Assembly (NCBI RefSeq): GCF_004571135.1
Contig: NZ_SPSB01000004.1
Span: forward strand, 1-64,000
DNA from: Algoriphagus kandeliae
GTDB lineage: Bacteria; Bacteroidota; Bacteroidia; Cytophagales; Cyclobacteriaceae
Length of the DNA: 64,000 nucleotides
Direction: 5' to 3'
Numbering within the stretch: the first letter of the stretch is position 1; each line of letters starts with the position of its first letter. Made by a program: the position numbers and the translations under genes. Under the pieces are notes generated by a model. It was given only the letters and a program-made list of their open reading frames with translations. It searched no databases and was not told the DNA's origin. Shown here one piece after another: positions 1-9,806 of the stretch.

Positions 1-196
1 GCGCTTTTGGGACCACAAATATCGGAGGTTTTTTCTCCTCCGCAAGCATAAACAACAACCTTTTTTTACACCAATCACTAAAACCCTGATACAGAATGAG
101 AAAATGCATGGAAAAAATTTTAACTCTCTTTAAACAGTAATATTTTAACCTAAATCAATAGAATTTGGTTCCTAATCGATTTTTTAAAATAAGTAT

Positions 197-1216
197 TTAA
201 AATTTGAAGCCTGGAGAATTAAAAAACCTTCTCTTCTTAGGATTAACAGGAATTAAATATCTAACAGATAATTCATGAGCTCCACCCGAAACGGATTGGC
301 CTAATATTGAAATTGAAAAATCGAAACTATATCCAATTTCCAAACCTGAATCCAAGCTTAAGCCAACAAGTGCAATTAATGATTCATTGTTGGGTAATTG
401 ATACTTGGTAGGTAGGCCTCGATACCAAACTCCCAGAATCAGCGGCTCAAAATAAAACTCAGCCCCTAGATCTAGTTGCGAAAACAGCCCCTGTCTTTTG
501 TAATTAAAAGCAAGCGCCAAACTTCTTTCCTGATCCGTATTATTGTAATAATCATTGATATTACCGGGAGGAAGACTGATGCGGTACCCTCCATGTAAAT
601 TGTATCGAACCGGTAAAGAGTTACTCTCAATATCGAGATAACTTATTGGTGGCTCTAAGAGATGAAAGGCAGAAAATCCAAACCAATAGCTGTTTCCATA
701 AAGAAGAATCCCTGCATTTGCATCGAAGGCACTCAATTTACTATCTCCCTCAAATCCATCTCCGGGACTTCCTAAGATTACCCCCCGATTGATATCCAAT
801 TGGGTTCCAAGAATAATATCATCAAACAATGCATCTCGAGCCGAATAACTTCCCTGCATTCCGAATTGAAGAAAATTATCTTCTGATAATCGCAATCGAT
901 AGGAATAAACCAATCCAATATCCATTTGCTGACTTTGGGTAAAACTTTCCCTGGCACCAGAAATAATAAGTCCCAAACCGCTATTAAAATTTTCAAAAAA
1001 ATGATCTCCGTATGCAGTGAATGCAACAAAACTCTGTTCTAAAGCTGGCCATTGATTTCTAAAATTAAACCCTACCCTAGTTTGATCTGTGCTTCCTGCG
1101 AAAGCAGGGCTTAAATAAAGCGGATTTGCATAAAACTGAGAATATTGGACATCTTGTCCTTTAGATGAAAAGGCATAGCTAATTAAAAAAAGTAAAAAAA
1201 GAACTTTGCCTTTCAT
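197..1216 (-). CDS. PorP/SprF family type IX secretion membrane protein
   Basis: This 339-residue protein starts with a signal peptide (about residues 1-20) followed directly by the family signature QFYANPLYLSPAFAG. The rest alternates short strands and aromatic turns, as expected for an outer-membrane beta-barrel. PorP/SprF proteins are accessory outer-membrane parts of the type IX secretion and gliding system and usually sit next to the large cargo they serve. The start codon overlaps the stop of the upstream cargo gene by one base (TAATG), so the two are probably translationally coupled. The family assignment is firm; the link to this one cargo is an inference from context. Confidence 0.93.
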   Translation of the reverse strand: MKGKVLFLLFLISYAFSSKGQDVQYSQFYANPLYLSPAFAGSTDQTRVGFNFRNQWPALEQSFVAFTAYGDHFFENFNSGLGLIISGARESFTQSQQMDIGLVYSYRLRLSEDNFLQFGMQGSYSARDALFDDIILGTQLDINRGVILGSPGDGFEGDSKLSAFDANAGILLYGNSYWFGFSAFHLLEPPISYLDIESNSLPVRYNLHGGYRISLPPGNINDYYNNTDQERSLALAFNYKRQGLFSQLDLGAEFYFEPLILGVWYRGLPTKYQLPNNESLIALVGLSLDSGLEIGYSFDFSISILGQSVSGGAHELSVRYLIPVNPKKRRFFNSPGFKF

Positions 1217-3576
1217 TATCTGATCAGTCTAAATTTACCACCACGAGTCACTTTCTCTCCATCAATACTGACCCCATCAAATCGAAAAACATAAAACCCA
1301 GCATCTAATAACTCACCTTGGAAAGTACCATCCCAACCTTGCCCTCCAAGTTCATTAGATCGATAAATCAATTCTCCCCAAGAATTAAAAATCATTAAAT
1401 CAACAGAAACCAAGCCTTTGTATTTTGGAGTGAAAAATTGATTCTCTTCTTCCAAAGGTGTAAAACCTGTAGGAACCATAATTCGATAGCTTTTTGTGAT
1501 CGACACAACTTTACTGATCGAAACTTGACACCCGTACTCATCCTCAATTGTCAACTGAACTTCGAATTCTCCCTTTTTCCCAAATATGTGAATAGGATTC
1601 TGCTCAATTGAAGTATTTCCATCTCCAAAATCCCAAATCCACTTTACTGCACGTTCATCTGATAAGTCTTCAAAGGCAATCGGATCATCTGCAAAAATTC
1701 CTCCACCAGCATCATCCTTTATATCTGTACCGGCAACAGCGAATTCAAAATCCACACTTAATGGAATATCCTGAATAAAAACCTCCACTTCTATTGGATC
1801 TCCAAAACAATCAAAGTCCTTAGGTTTAGCAGAAAGCAAATACCCCCCTGAAAAGGAAACTGACCTTATTTCTTCATTCAAAAGCGTCAACCCATTACCA
1901 ATTAATCGATAGTCATAGTTTTCAGAATCATAAGTCAAGAGGCCATTAAGTACATCAACTGACTCTCCGGGTTCGCAACCGACCACTGTCCCTGCCATTT
2001 GGAGGTTTGGGTATTCAGGATATTTGACTTCGATTTGATTTGATTTTGCGGGACAATTTTTTCGGTTGTACGCCCAAATTTCATACAAGCCTGGTTCTTC
2101 AATTACTAGATCTGCCTCAACTTCATTTTCTAACAATTCCCCATCTCGATACCATTCATAGCGCTCATAGAGTTCATCCCCCTCAGATACAAAACGAACT
2201 GACTCACCGGGACACAAATTGTAGCTTTCCTCCAGTGGATTTGCCTGATTTGAAGCAAGAATTCGTACAGGAGCAGGGGATTCTTGGATATTCAGCGTGA
2301 TTTTATTCCCTGAGGAAGTCTTTCCATAATTATCAGTAATGGTATAATAAACCTCAACCGATTGATCCCTGGTACCGGGATTTGGGAAAAAGGTATAGGC
2401 CCCCAGTTCTCCAGCCCTCAATGTTCCTTGAGGTAAAACCAAAACCTGATTTTCCTCCAAACACTTTCCTTGATTACACCGATCTGAATTATTGTCTTGG
2501 ATATCCTCTAAACTCTCAAAAAACTGAAGACAACGAATCTGTGAACCTGTATTGGGAAGAACTACCTCCTCGTCTGTGATATAGTATTGATTCTCCTGAC
2601 CTTCACAGGAAGCAACATCCGAAAAATCCACTCCAACAGGATCCCTCAACGAATCATCAGCAGAAACTTCCACTACTAAATTCCGGATCTCATGAAAGTT
2701 TGTATATCCTCCGGTGGATGCCGCAAATCCGATTTTTAATTCGTTGGGTGCAGGGAAATCATAAGGGCGATCAAAAATGGTGACCATTCGAGGTTGGTTA
2801 GGCTCGGTGGTGACCTGCATTCTTAAAGTCAAAAAATATCCCACCCCATCAGGATCCGGCTGAAGTTCCAGAAAAACTTTTCGATAACCGGGCTGATTTG
2901 GATCGGTCACCCGGAAAGTTCCTGCTCCTCCAGAACTTATCGGAAATTGAGCTCCCGGATTGAAGCCATCTTTATCAGCACCAGAAGCCATGGTTTTTCT
3001 CCCTACAATAAAGGGATATCCCGTAAACCCATTCCCAGGTCCTCTCACCACAATCGCATCGGGCACCAATTCATCTACTATACCTTGAAATCCACCATTT
3101 TTTCCTTCAGCACGATTTCCAAAGTTCCCAAATTCATCAAAACCGATTCCTAAATAGGCATTGGTTAATCCTGGTTCTTCATTTCGCTGAGCATAGCCAA
3201 GTGAACCTCCAAAACCTCCGGGAGAAAAATTTTGAGTGGCTGCATCAAATAGAAAAATAGAAAGTCCATCCGCTAAAAATTGTCCAGCTCCACCGTATGA
3301 AAAATATTCAAATTCAGCTTTTATACCATAAGCTGATGGAAATGGGACATCGATATAAACGTACCCAACTTGGTTATTTTGATTATTAGTTAACCGCAAA
3401 ACACCATCTACCAATATAGCATTCCCACCAAAAACAGTATTTGCCTGGGTAGTGGTGGTCTGGAAAGTTTCACAATACGGAAAACCAAATTGTGCTTTGG
3501 CCTCCATTAAAAATGCGAAAAAACCTATCAGAAAAATCCAAAATCTCTTCAAATCCAACTCATTCTTTTTTGGCAA
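1216..3576 (-). CDS. T9SS type B cargo with lectin-like and PKD domains
   Basis: This 786-residue secreted protein has a signal peptide ending near AKAQ (about residue 29). An L-type-lectin-like domain covers roughly residues 30-305 (FLADGLSIFLFD and IGFDEFGNFGN stretches). A cysteine-containing middle with Ig-like repeats follows, then a PKD domain (WIWDFGDGNTS) near residues 650-695. It ends in a CHU_C / TIGR04131-type sorting domain (IFNSWGELIYRS, GWDGTFQG, final FRLIR). It should be exported by the type IX system and displayed or released at the surface; the lectin-like fold suggests glycan binding, but the ligand is unknown. It is followed by its PorP partner with a one-base overlap. Confidence 0.92.
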   Translation of the reverse strand: MPKKNELDLKRFWIFLIGFFAFLMEAKAQFGFPYCETFQTTTTQANTVFGGNAILVDGVLRLTNNQNNQVGYVYIDVPFPSAYGIKAEFEYFSYGGAGQFLADGLSIFLFDAATQNFSPGGFGGSLGYAQRNEEPGLTNAYLGIGFDEFGNFGNRAEGKNGGFQGIVDELVPDAIVVRGPGNGFTGYPFIVGRKTMASGADKDGFNPGAQFPISSGGAGTFRVTDPNQPGYRKVFLELQPDPDGVGYFLTLRMQVTTEPNQPRMVTIFDRPYDFPAPNELKIGFAASTGGYTNFHEIRNLVVEVSADDSLRDPVGVDFSDVASCEGQENQYYITDEEVVLPNTGSQIRCLQFFESLEDIQDNNSDRCNQGKCLEENQVLVLPQGTLRAGELGAYTFFPNPGTRDQSVEVYYTITDNYGKTSSGNKITLNIQESPAPVRILASNQANPLEESYNLCPGESVRFVSEGDELYERYEWYRDGELLENEVEADLVIEEPGLYEIWAYNRKNCPAKSNQIEVKYPEYPNLQMAGTVVGCEPGESVDVLNGLLTYDSENYDYRLIGNGLTLLNEEIRSVSFSGGYLLSAKPKDFDCFGDPIEVEVFIQDIPLSVDFEFAVAGTDIKDDAGGGIFADDPIAFEDLSDERAVKWIWDFGDGNTSIEQNPIHIFGKKGEFEVQLTIEDEYGCQVSISKVVSITKSYRIMVPTGFTPLEEENQFFTPKYKGLVSVDLMIFNSWGELIYRSNELGGQGWDGTFQGELLDAGFYVFRFDGVSIDGEKVTRGGKFRLIR

Positions 3577-3593
3577 ATTACAAAACAGCCCCT

Positions 3594-3630
3594 AAAAAAA
3601 TAAAGCCCTGATGGAATTCCTTCAGGGCTT
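3594..3630 (-). terminator. Intrinsic terminator after purA
   Basis: A 9-bp perfect stem (AAGCCCTGA / TCAGGGCTT, 3603-3611 and 3622-3630) with a 10-nt loop. On the minus strand it is followed by a T-rich tract (3594-3602). It lies 18 bases past the purA stop codon. Confidence 0.88.
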
Positions 3631-3648
3631 GCTTTAAGTTTATTATTC

Positions 3649-4920
3649 TTATCGTTTAATAGTCTGAGTGCGATCTGGACCCACAGAAACTAATCGAATT
3701 GGAACCTGAAGTTCCTCTTCCAAATAAGCTACATAATCTTTGAGTTCTTGAGGAAAATCCGCATAATCTCGAACATGATCTAAGGAACAATTCCATCCCT
3801 TCATAGTCTTGTAAACAGGCTTCACATCAGAATCCGAAATCTCATAGGTCAAACGATCAACCCGGCTTCCATCAGCTAATTCATAATGCGTACATACTTG
3901 AATTTCCTCGAAAATATTCAATACGTCAGCCTTCATCATGAAAAGCTCCGTTACGCCATTAATCATGATGGAATAACGAAGTGCCGGCAAATCTAACCAA
4001 CCGCATCTTCTTGGACGGCCAGTCGTGCTTCCAAATTCATTCCCTTCTTTCCGCATGGCTTCTCCTGTCTGATCAAATAATTCAGTAGGAAAAGGTCCAC
4101 TTCCAACTCGAGTGCAATAGGCCTTGAAAATACCAAAGACCTCTCCGATTTTAGCTGGAGCTACACCAAGACCTGTGCAAGCACCAGCGGTCATGGTACT
4201 GGAACTAGTCACATAAGGGTAGGATCCAAAGTCAATATCCAATAAAGAACCTTGAGCCCCTTCAGCCAAAATCCTTTTTCCGGATTGAAGCGCATCATTT
4301 ACAGTGTATTCACTATCAATCAGGTTTAAACCTTTGATAAATTCTACCGCCTCAAAAAATTGCTTTTCCATTTCAGCCAATTCATCCAATGGGTAATTGT
4401 AAAATGAAAGGATGGTCTGATGCTTGGATACCAGCGTATCGTACTTTTCTTTGAAATCAGCAGCAAGCACATCGCCAATACGAAGAGCTGATCGACCAAT
4501 TTTATCTTGATAGGTAGGACCAATTCCTTTTAAGGTAGAACCGATTTTTTTATCACCTTTAGATTTTTCGTAAGCAGCATCAAGAAGTTTGTGAGTTGGG
4601 ATAATGATGGTAGCTTTCTTGGAAATGACCAAGTTTTTCATGTAATCGATGGAGAATTTACCCAACCCATCGATTTCCTTTTTCAGAATAATGGGATCAA
4701 GTACAACTCCATTCCCGATAATATTCAAAATTTGGGACCGAAAAATCCCTGATGGAATCTGGTGTAAAACGTGCTTTATCCCATCAAACTCAAGCGTATG
4801 ACCCGCATTTGGACCACCTTGAAACCTCGCAACGATCTCATATTCAGGAGCTAAAACATCGACAATTTTACCTTTGCCCTCATCTCCCCATTGGAGACCA
4901 AGCAGCACATCCATCTTCAT
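3649..4920 (-). CDS. purA: Adenylosuccinate synthetase
   Basis: PurA joins IMP and aspartate using GTP, the first committed step of AMP synthesis in the cytoplasm. The 423-residue length matches the family. The N-terminal GTP-site motif GDEGKGK is at residues 12-18, followed by GPNAGHTL. The IMP-binding STMTAGACTG and the TGRPRRCGWLDL segment are intact. It lies downstream of spoT, a fur-family gene and a STAS gene on the same strand, with a 124-base gap to the last, so it may have its own promoter too. ATG at 4920 gives MKMD; Met3 is a possible alternative start. Confidence 0.98.
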   Translation of the reverse strand: MKMDVLLGLQWGDEGKGKIVDVLAPEYEIVARFQGGPNAGHTLEFDGIKHVLHQIPSGIFRSQILNIIGNGVVLDPIILKKEIDGLGKFSIDYMKNLVISKKATIIIPTHKLLDAAYEKSKGDKKIGSTLKGIGPTYQDKIGRSALRIGDVLAADFKEKYDTLVSKHQTILSFYNYPLDELAEMEKQFFEAVEFIKGLNLIDSEYTVNDALQSGKRILAEGAQGSLLDIDFGSYPYVTSSSTMTAGACTGLGVAPAKIGEVFGIFKAYCTRVGSGPFPTELFDQTGEAMRKEGNEFGSTTGRPRRCGWLDLPALRYSIMINGVTELFMMKADVLNIFEEIQVCTHYELADGSRVDRLTYEISDSDVKPVYKTMKGWNCSLDHVRDYADFPQELKDYVAYLEEELQVPIRLVSVGPDRTQTIKR

Positions 4921-5044
4921 ATTGATGCTATTAATAAATGCAGTAATGAGTTTTTAAAGGCCGAAATTTGCAATTAGCCTAAAGAAAACCAAGTGAATTA
5001 GATTTTAATATTAATCTTAGGCAGAAAGAAGGTATGACCAAGAA

Positions 5045-5386
5045 TCAATTTTTTGCCCGAAAATCCTCCACAGAGTCAAATACAGTAAAAATATTGTTCA
5101 ACTTGGTAATGATTAGCAATTTTTTCACATGCTCGGATGGTGCAGTCAGATAAACCTCACCTCCCACATTCCGCATCTTAGTAAGCATGGTGATAAGCAA
5201 ACCGATTCCGCTGGAACTGATATACCGAACCTCACTCAAATTCACCACAAAGGTTTTGGCTCCTTCTTGGATAGCATCCGAAACTATTTCAACTAGCTTT
5301 GGTCCTACTTCATCTCCTATCAAGTCGCCTTGAATGTGTAAGTAGTAAGCTTTTTCGTCTTTTTCAGTTTGATAATTCAGTTTCAT
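5045..5386 (-). CDS. STAS-domain protein, anti-anti-sigma type
   Basis: A 113-residue single-domain protein of the SpoIIAA/STAS fold. Such proteins bind and neutralise anti-sigma kinases and are switched by serine phosphorylation. The loop normally reading D-S-S-G appears here as ISSSGIG (Ser57-59, Gly60), so a phosphorylatable serine is present but the preceding Asp is replaced by Ser. The start codon overlaps the stop of the upstream fur-family gene by 4 bases (ATGA), which argues for co-translation. No cognate anti-sigma kinase is in the window, so its partner is unknown. Confidence 0.9.
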   Translation of the reverse strand: MKLNYQTEKDEKAYYLHIQGDLIGDEVGPKLVEIVSDAIQEGAKTFVVNLSEVRYISSSGIGLLITMLTKMRNVGGEVYLTAPSEHVKKLLIITKLNNIFTVFDSVEDFRAKN

Positions 5387-5862
5387 GCTGATTTGGGTGT
5401 TTCAGGTCTGTTTTCACAATTTTCCTTGTTGCAATTCCCATATAAAATCAAGGAATGATGCAACACTTGGAAGTTTAGAATATCTCCTACGGTATTTTGA
5501 ATATTTTGGATTCGAGGATCACAAAATTCCAAGACCTGATTACAGTCCACACAGATCAAATGGTCATGCTGCTTATAACCGTAGGATTTCTCGAATTGAG
5601 CCAAATTTTTCCCAAACTGATGCTTGGTTACCAAATCGCACTCTACCAATAAATCCAGGGTATTATAAACGGTTGCCCGGCTGACTCGGTAATTTTTATT
5701 TTTCATACTGATGTAGAGACCCTCCACATCAAAATGTCCGGTTCGGCTGTAAATCTCCTCTAAAATAGCGTAGCGCTCGGGAGTCTTTCGAAGTTTTTGA
5801 TTCTCTAAGTATGCAGTAAATATTTTCTTTACTTCCTCAAAATGGGCTGTATTCAAAGACAT
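5383..5862 (-). CDS. Fur family metal-dependent transcriptional regulator
   Basis: The 159-residue protein has the N-terminal winged helix of Fur/PerR/Zur proteins ([14 protein letters not shown], then [13 protein letters not shown]). A C-terminal metal-binding dimerisation domain follows with HDHLIC, a CVDC zinc pair and a second C-x5-C pair. These proteins repress metal or peroxide genes when metal is bound. Which metal this one senses cannot be told from sequence alone. It lies 53 bases downstream of spoT and overlaps the STAS gene by 4 bases, so the three are probably co-transcribed. Confidence 0.93.
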   Translation of the reverse strand: MSLNTAHFEEVKKIFTAYLENQKLRKTPERYAILEEIYSRTGHFDVEGLYISMKNKNYRVSRATVYNTLDLLVECDLVTKHQFGKNLAQFEKSYGYKQHDHLICVDCNQVLEFCDPRIQNIQNTVGDILNFQVLHHSLILYGNCNKENCENRPETPKSA

Positions 5863-5915
5863 CTTCGGCTAATTTTTCCAAATATAACTGATGAAGGGAA
5901 TATATGATTCAAAAC

Positions 5916-8141
5916 TCAATCAAAGCGGGATACCTTGATAATTCCATCTACCTGACGCAGATTTTTAATTAATGTTTCCAGGTGCTCGGTACTGTGAACA
6001 TAGAGTTTGATTGTACCCTCAAATATTCCTGCGTCAGAATCCACTGTAATCGAACGCATATTCACTTTCAATTCATTTGAGATTACCTTGGTCACATCAT
6101 TAATCAGACCTACTCTATCGGTACCCACAATATGCAATCCTGCCAAAAAGGCGATTTCCTTCTGGCTAGTCCAGCGAGCTTTGATGACACGATTACCATG
6201 ATTCGAAAGAAGCTCCAGGGCATTAGGACAAGAAGTTCGATGTATTTTGATCCCTTCATTAACAGTAACAAAGCCAAACACATCATCACCAGGAATGGGA
6301 TTGCAACACTTGGCCAAAATATAATCCACCACATCCATATCCTCACCAATTAAGAGCTGATCGTGGTCCGGACCTTTGAGGCTTTTTATTTCCTTGGTAA
6401 AGGTGGATTCGTCCTTAACCTTTTCTTGAATGGCTTTGTGTTTTAACTTTTGGTTTTCTTTAAAATCCTTGAAGGACTTAATAGTGGTTGGGTCGATTAT
6501 ACCCTTTCCTACGCGGTAATAAAAATCATTAGCAGTCTTCAGCTCAAAATAGGCCCGGAGTTTTTCAACGGTTTCCGAATTAAACTCCATTTTCATCTGC
6601 TTTAACTTCCGCTGAACAATTTCTCGCCCATCCAAAATAGCTGATTTCTTTTCCTCTCGTAGAGCGTCTTTAATTTTAGCTTTCGCCCTAGAGGTAACCA
6701 CATGGGTTAGCCAATCTTCCGAAGGTTTTTGCTTGTTGGAAGTTAGAATTTCAACCTGATCTCCATTTTTCAATTTATGGGTAATCGGCACCAACTTTTG
6801 GTTGACTTTAGCACCTATACAGCGAGCCCCAACCTCCGTGTGGATTTCAAAAGCAAAATCCAGAGCAGTAGCTCCGAATGCCAAAACCTTCAAATCGCCC
6901 TTAGGAGTAAATACAAAAACCTCCTCTTGAAAAAGATTACCGCGAAAATCATCCATGAATTCAATTGCATTGCCTTCATTTGACTCCAGCATGCTTCTTA
7001 CTTGGGTAATCCATTCATCAAGGCCGGAAGATCCTCTTGAACTATGGTCTTTTTCTTTGTATTTCCAATGGGCCGCATAGCCTCGCTCCGCAATCTCATC
7101 CATGCGCTGGGTTCGAATCTGCACTTCTACCCACTGACCTGAATTACTCATGACCGTGGTATGCAAAGATTCATAGCCATTAGAACGAGGAGTAGAAATC
7201 CAGTCTCTTAATCTGTCTGGATTTGGTCGATAAAAGTCAGTGACAATGGAATAAACCTGCCAGCAGTCCGCTTTTTCATTTTCCAGTTCAGATTCCAGGA
7301 TAATCCGGATTGCAAAAAGGTCATAAACCTCCTCGAATGGGATTCCCTGTTTCTTCATTTTATTGTAAATGGAATAAACGGACTTTGGTCTACCTTTTAT
7401 GCTAAATTTAAAACCCTGTCTAGTTAATTCTTCTTCGATTGGCTGGATAAAACTTTTAATAAAGCGGTTACGGTAGGATTTGGATTCATTGATCTTCTGA
7501 ACAATATCCTTGTAAGTCGCCGTATCGGTATACTTCAAATACAAATCTTCCAATTCGGATTTGATCGCATAAAGCCCCAATCGGTGCGCAAGCGGAGCGT
7601 ATAAATACATGGTCTCAGAAGCAATTTTTAATTGCTTGTGACGAGGCATGCTAGCCAAAGTCCGCATGTTATTTAGCCGGTCAGCGATTTTGATCAAAAT
7701 TACCCGGACGTCATCTGAAAGAGTAAGAAGCATTTTCCGGAAATTTTCAGCTTGCTGCGAACTTCCATAATCAAAAACTCCAGCGATTTTGGTCAAGCCA
7801 TCAATGATAGTCATAACTTTTTGACCAAACTCCCGCTCAATATCTTCTAATTCCCAATCCGTGTCTTCGACTACATCATGTAGCAAAGCCGAAACAATGG
7901 AAGTAGTACCTAACCCGATTTCTTCCACGCATATCAGTGCCACCTCCAAAGGATGGTAGATGTAAGGCTCACCTGACTTTCTACGCATATCCTTATGAGC
8001 CTCCAATGCCACATTGAATGCTTTTTTGATGATTTTAGCATCACCAGGCTTTAGAAATGGCTTCGCCTCCCGCAGCAGTTTTCGGTACCGCTTTAGAATT
8101 TCTTTCCGTTCCTCCTCAATATCTACTTGGATCATGGTCAT
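5916..8141 (-). CDS. spoT: Bifunctional (p)ppGpp synthetase/hydrolase, RelA/SpoT family
   Basis: This 741-residue enzyme makes and degrades (p)ppGpp, the stringent response alarmone. The hydrolase HD domain is intact (His49, His63, and His88-Asp89 in LLHDVVED). The synthetase domain carries GRPKSVYSIYNKM near residue 250 and the RIILE segment. A TGS domain (EEVFVFTPKGDL), a cysteine-bearing helical region (CCNPIPGDD) and a C-terminal ACT domain follow, the usual order for full-length Rel. It is the first gene of the cluster running to purA. Two nearby Met codons (residues 1 and 3) could each be the start. Confidence 0.96.
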   Translation of the reverse strand: MTMIQVDIEEERKEILKRYRKLLREAKPFLKPGDAKIIKKAFNVALEAHKDMRRKSGEPYIYHPLEVALICVEEIGLGTTSIVSALLHDVVEDTDWELEDIEREFGQKVMTIIDGLTKIAGVFDYGSSQQAENFRKMLLTLSDDVRVILIKIADRLNNMRTLASMPRHKQLKIASETMYLYAPLAHRLGLYAIKSELEDLYLKYTDTATYKDIVQKINESKSYRNRFIKSFIQPIEEELTRQGFKFSIKGRPKSVYSIYNKMKKQGIPFEEVYDLFAIRIILESELENEKADCWQVYSIVTDFYRPNPDRLRDWISTPRSNGYESLHTTVMSNSGQWVEVQIRTQRMDEIAERGYAAHWKYKEKDHSSRGSSGLDEWITQVRSMLESNEGNAIEFMDDFRGNLFQEEVFVFTPKGDLKVLAFGATALDFAFEIHTEVGARCIGAKVNQKLVPITHKLKNGDQVEILTSNKQKPSEDWLTHVVTSRAKAKIKDALREEKKSAILDGREIVQRKLKQMKMEFNSETVEKLRAYFELKTANDFYYRVGKGIIDPTTIKSFKDFKENQKLKHKAIQEKVKDESTFTKEIKSLKGPDHDQLLIGEDMDVVDYILAKCCNPIPGDDVFGFVTVNEGIKIHRTSCPNALELLSNHGNRVIKARWTSQKEIAFLAGLHIVGTDRVGLINDVTKVISNELKVNMRSITVDSDAGIFEGTIKLYVHSTEHLETLIKNLRQVDGIIKVSRFD

Positions 8142-8216
8142 TGATCAGAAATTGTATAACAAATATGGCTCGAAAGAATTCGAAATGCACGTTGATAATT
8201 TTTTTTATGGGCATGC

Positions 8217-8246
8217 TTGTAAATTATTTTTATGTAGCTACCTTTG
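8217..8246 (+). promoter_or_regulatory. Bacteroidota-type promoter of tRNA-Leu
   Basis: TTG at 8217-8219 and an exact TAnnTTTG match (TACCTTTG) at 8239-8246 are separated by 19 bases, the spacing of the Bacteroidota primary sigma factor promoter. The tRNA begins 44 bases further on. Confidence 0.75.
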
Positions 8247-8289
8247 CATCCACAATTGAAAAACGCACGAACGTGTTGCGTGAGTTCAA

Positions 8290-8371
8290 GCGGATGTGGC
8301 GAAATTGGTAGACGCACTAGACTTAGGATCTAGCGCCGCGAGGCATGGGGGTTCGAGTCCCTCCATCCGCA
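8290..8371 (+). tRNA. tRNA-Leu (anticodon UAG)
   Basis: The acceptor stem GCGGATG (8290-8296) pairs perfectly with CATCCGC (8364-8370), with discriminator A at 8371. The anticodon stem CTAGA/TCTAG encloses the loop CTTAGGA, giving anticodon TAG. The T arm GGGGGTTCGAGTCCCTC is canonical, and a long variable arm is present as in class II leucine tRNAs. CCA is not encoded. It is a lone tRNA with its own promoter and terminator, in the divergent gap between spoT and tig. Confidence 0.97.
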
Positions 8372-8381
8372 CAAATATCGG

Positions 8382-8433
8382 ACCCTCAATCACTACCTGA
8401 ATTTAGAATTCGGGAAAGAGATTGAGGGTTTTT
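8382..8433 (+). terminator. Terminator after tRNA-Leu
   Basis: A 10-bp perfect inverted repeat (ACCCTCAATC at 8382-8391, GATTGAGGGT at 8420-8429) with a 28-nt loop, followed by T residues. It lies 10 bases past the tRNA. Confidence 0.75.
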
Positions 8434-8462
8434 AGTTCAGACTTATCATAAATAATTGCGCT

Positions 8463-9791
8463 TTGGAAATTACACTAGACAAGCATTCCGCCAATCAAGC
8501 CTCTATTAAAATTAAACTAACTGAGGCAGATTATCAAACCAAGGTTGATGCTAAACTGAAAGACTACGCCAAAAAGGTGAATATCAAAGGTTTCCGCCCA
8601 GGAAAAGCTCCCCTTGGTATGGTCAAAAACATCTATGGCACTTCTGTTTTGGTAGATGAAATCAACAATATCTTAGGTGAATCACTTAACAACTATTTGA
8701 AGGAACAAACCTTTAGAGTATTGGGTGACCCACTTCCAGTTGAAAAGGTTGAGGAAAAAATTGATTGGAAAAACCAGAAGGATTTCGATTTTGAATATAA
8801 AATCGGCTTCATTGAAAATTTTGAACTTCCTCTAGATAAGTCAATCAAAGCCAATAAATATAGCATTAAGGTTGATGACAAACTGGTAGACGAGACTGTT
8901 GCCAATCTAAAATCTCAATATGGAAACAGCACCAATCCTGAAACTGCTGAAGCAGGAGACCATGTTTATGGGGACTTAGCTGCTGCAGAAGGAGAATTTT
9001 CTAAGACTGTTTCTCTTGACCTTTCCAAAATCACTAAAAAGCTTGCAGACAAGTTTATCGGAAAAGGAAAGGATGAAGTGGTTGAATTCGCAGCAAAGGA
9101 TGTGAAGAAGGGCCAGTGGGAAGAAGCTTTTGGTTTGAATGAAGAAGAAGCTGCTTCCATCTCTGATAACTTGACTTTTACTATCAAGAACATCAACCGA
9201 ACTGAAGAAGCTAAAATGGACCAGGAGTTTTTCGATAAAATCTTTGGCCCTGATCAAGTGAAATCCGAAGAAGAATTTTTGAATAAAGTTCGCGAAACGC
9301 TTCAGTCAAATTACAATCGTGAGGCTAAGGTATTCACAGAGGAAGAATTGAAGAAAATATTGGTTGAAAAAGCCAATCTTGACCTTCCTGAGGAATTCTT
9401 GAAGGAATGGTTACTGAAAGCAAATGACGGGAAAGTTACCGAGCAAGACGTAGAAAACGAATTCCCAATTTACGCTCGTCAATTAGTTTGGTCTTTGGTT
9501 TCAAATGAAATCGCAAGAGCAAATGAAATCAAAGCCGAGCATCAGGATGTAATTGAAAAAACCAAAGAAATGATCCGAGAGCAATTTGCATCTTCTGGGT
9601 TGGGAGCATCTTTGGAAGACAGCATGGATCTTTTCGTAGATAATTATCTGAAAGGAAATGAGGGTCAAAACTACATGAACATGCTGACCTCAGTACAAAA
9701 TGATAAAGTTTTGGACTTTGCTCAGGAGAAAATTTCCCTGAAAGAAAAGGAGATCAGCCTTGACGAGTATAAGGAACTTTTGGAAAAGTAA
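8463..9791 (+). CDS. tig: Trigger factor, ribosome-associated chaperone
   Basis: This 442-residue peptidyl-prolyl isomerase/chaperone binds the ribosome exit tunnel and shields nascent chains. The N-terminal ribosome-binding domain has the conserved GFRPGKAP loop (about residues 42-49), followed by a PPIase-like middle and a long helical C-terminal domain. The start is a TTG codon at 8463: the resulting MEITLDKHSANQASI matches the conserved start of Bacteroidota trigger factors, and no ATG fits. It is followed by clpP and clpX in the arrangement common across bacteria, with a terminator-like hairpin and a -7 motif between tig and clpP. Confidence 0.96.
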   Translation: MEITLDKHSANQASIKIKLTEADYQTKVDAKLKDYAKKVNIKGFRPGKAPLGMVKNIYGTSVLVDEINNILGESLNNYLKEQTFRVLGDPLPVEKVEEKIDWKNQKDFDFEYKIGFIENFELPLDKSIKANKYSIKVDDKLVDETVANLKSQYGNSTNPETAEAGDHVYGDLAAAEGEFSKTVSLDLSKITKKLADKFIGKGKDEVVEFAAKDVKKGQWEEAFGLNEEEAASISDNLTFTIKNINRTEEAKMDQEFFDKIFGPDQVKSEEEFLNKVRETLQSNYNREAKVFTEEELKKILVEKANLDLPEEFLKEWLLKANDGKVTEQDVENEFPIYARQLVWSLVSNEIARANEIKAEHQDVIEKTKEMIREQFASSGLGASLEDSMDLFVDNYLKGNEGQNYMNMLTSVQNDKVLDFAQEKISLKEKEISLDEYKELLEK

Positions 9792-9806
9792 ATTGATTAA
9801 GAATCT

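Noticed and set aside
1..196. Possible gene end at the left edge
   Set aside because: Short open stretches exist on both strands, but none shows a recognisable protein end. The small CGGAGG/CCTCCG hairpin near 25-44 lacks a T tract. I see nothing I can support here.
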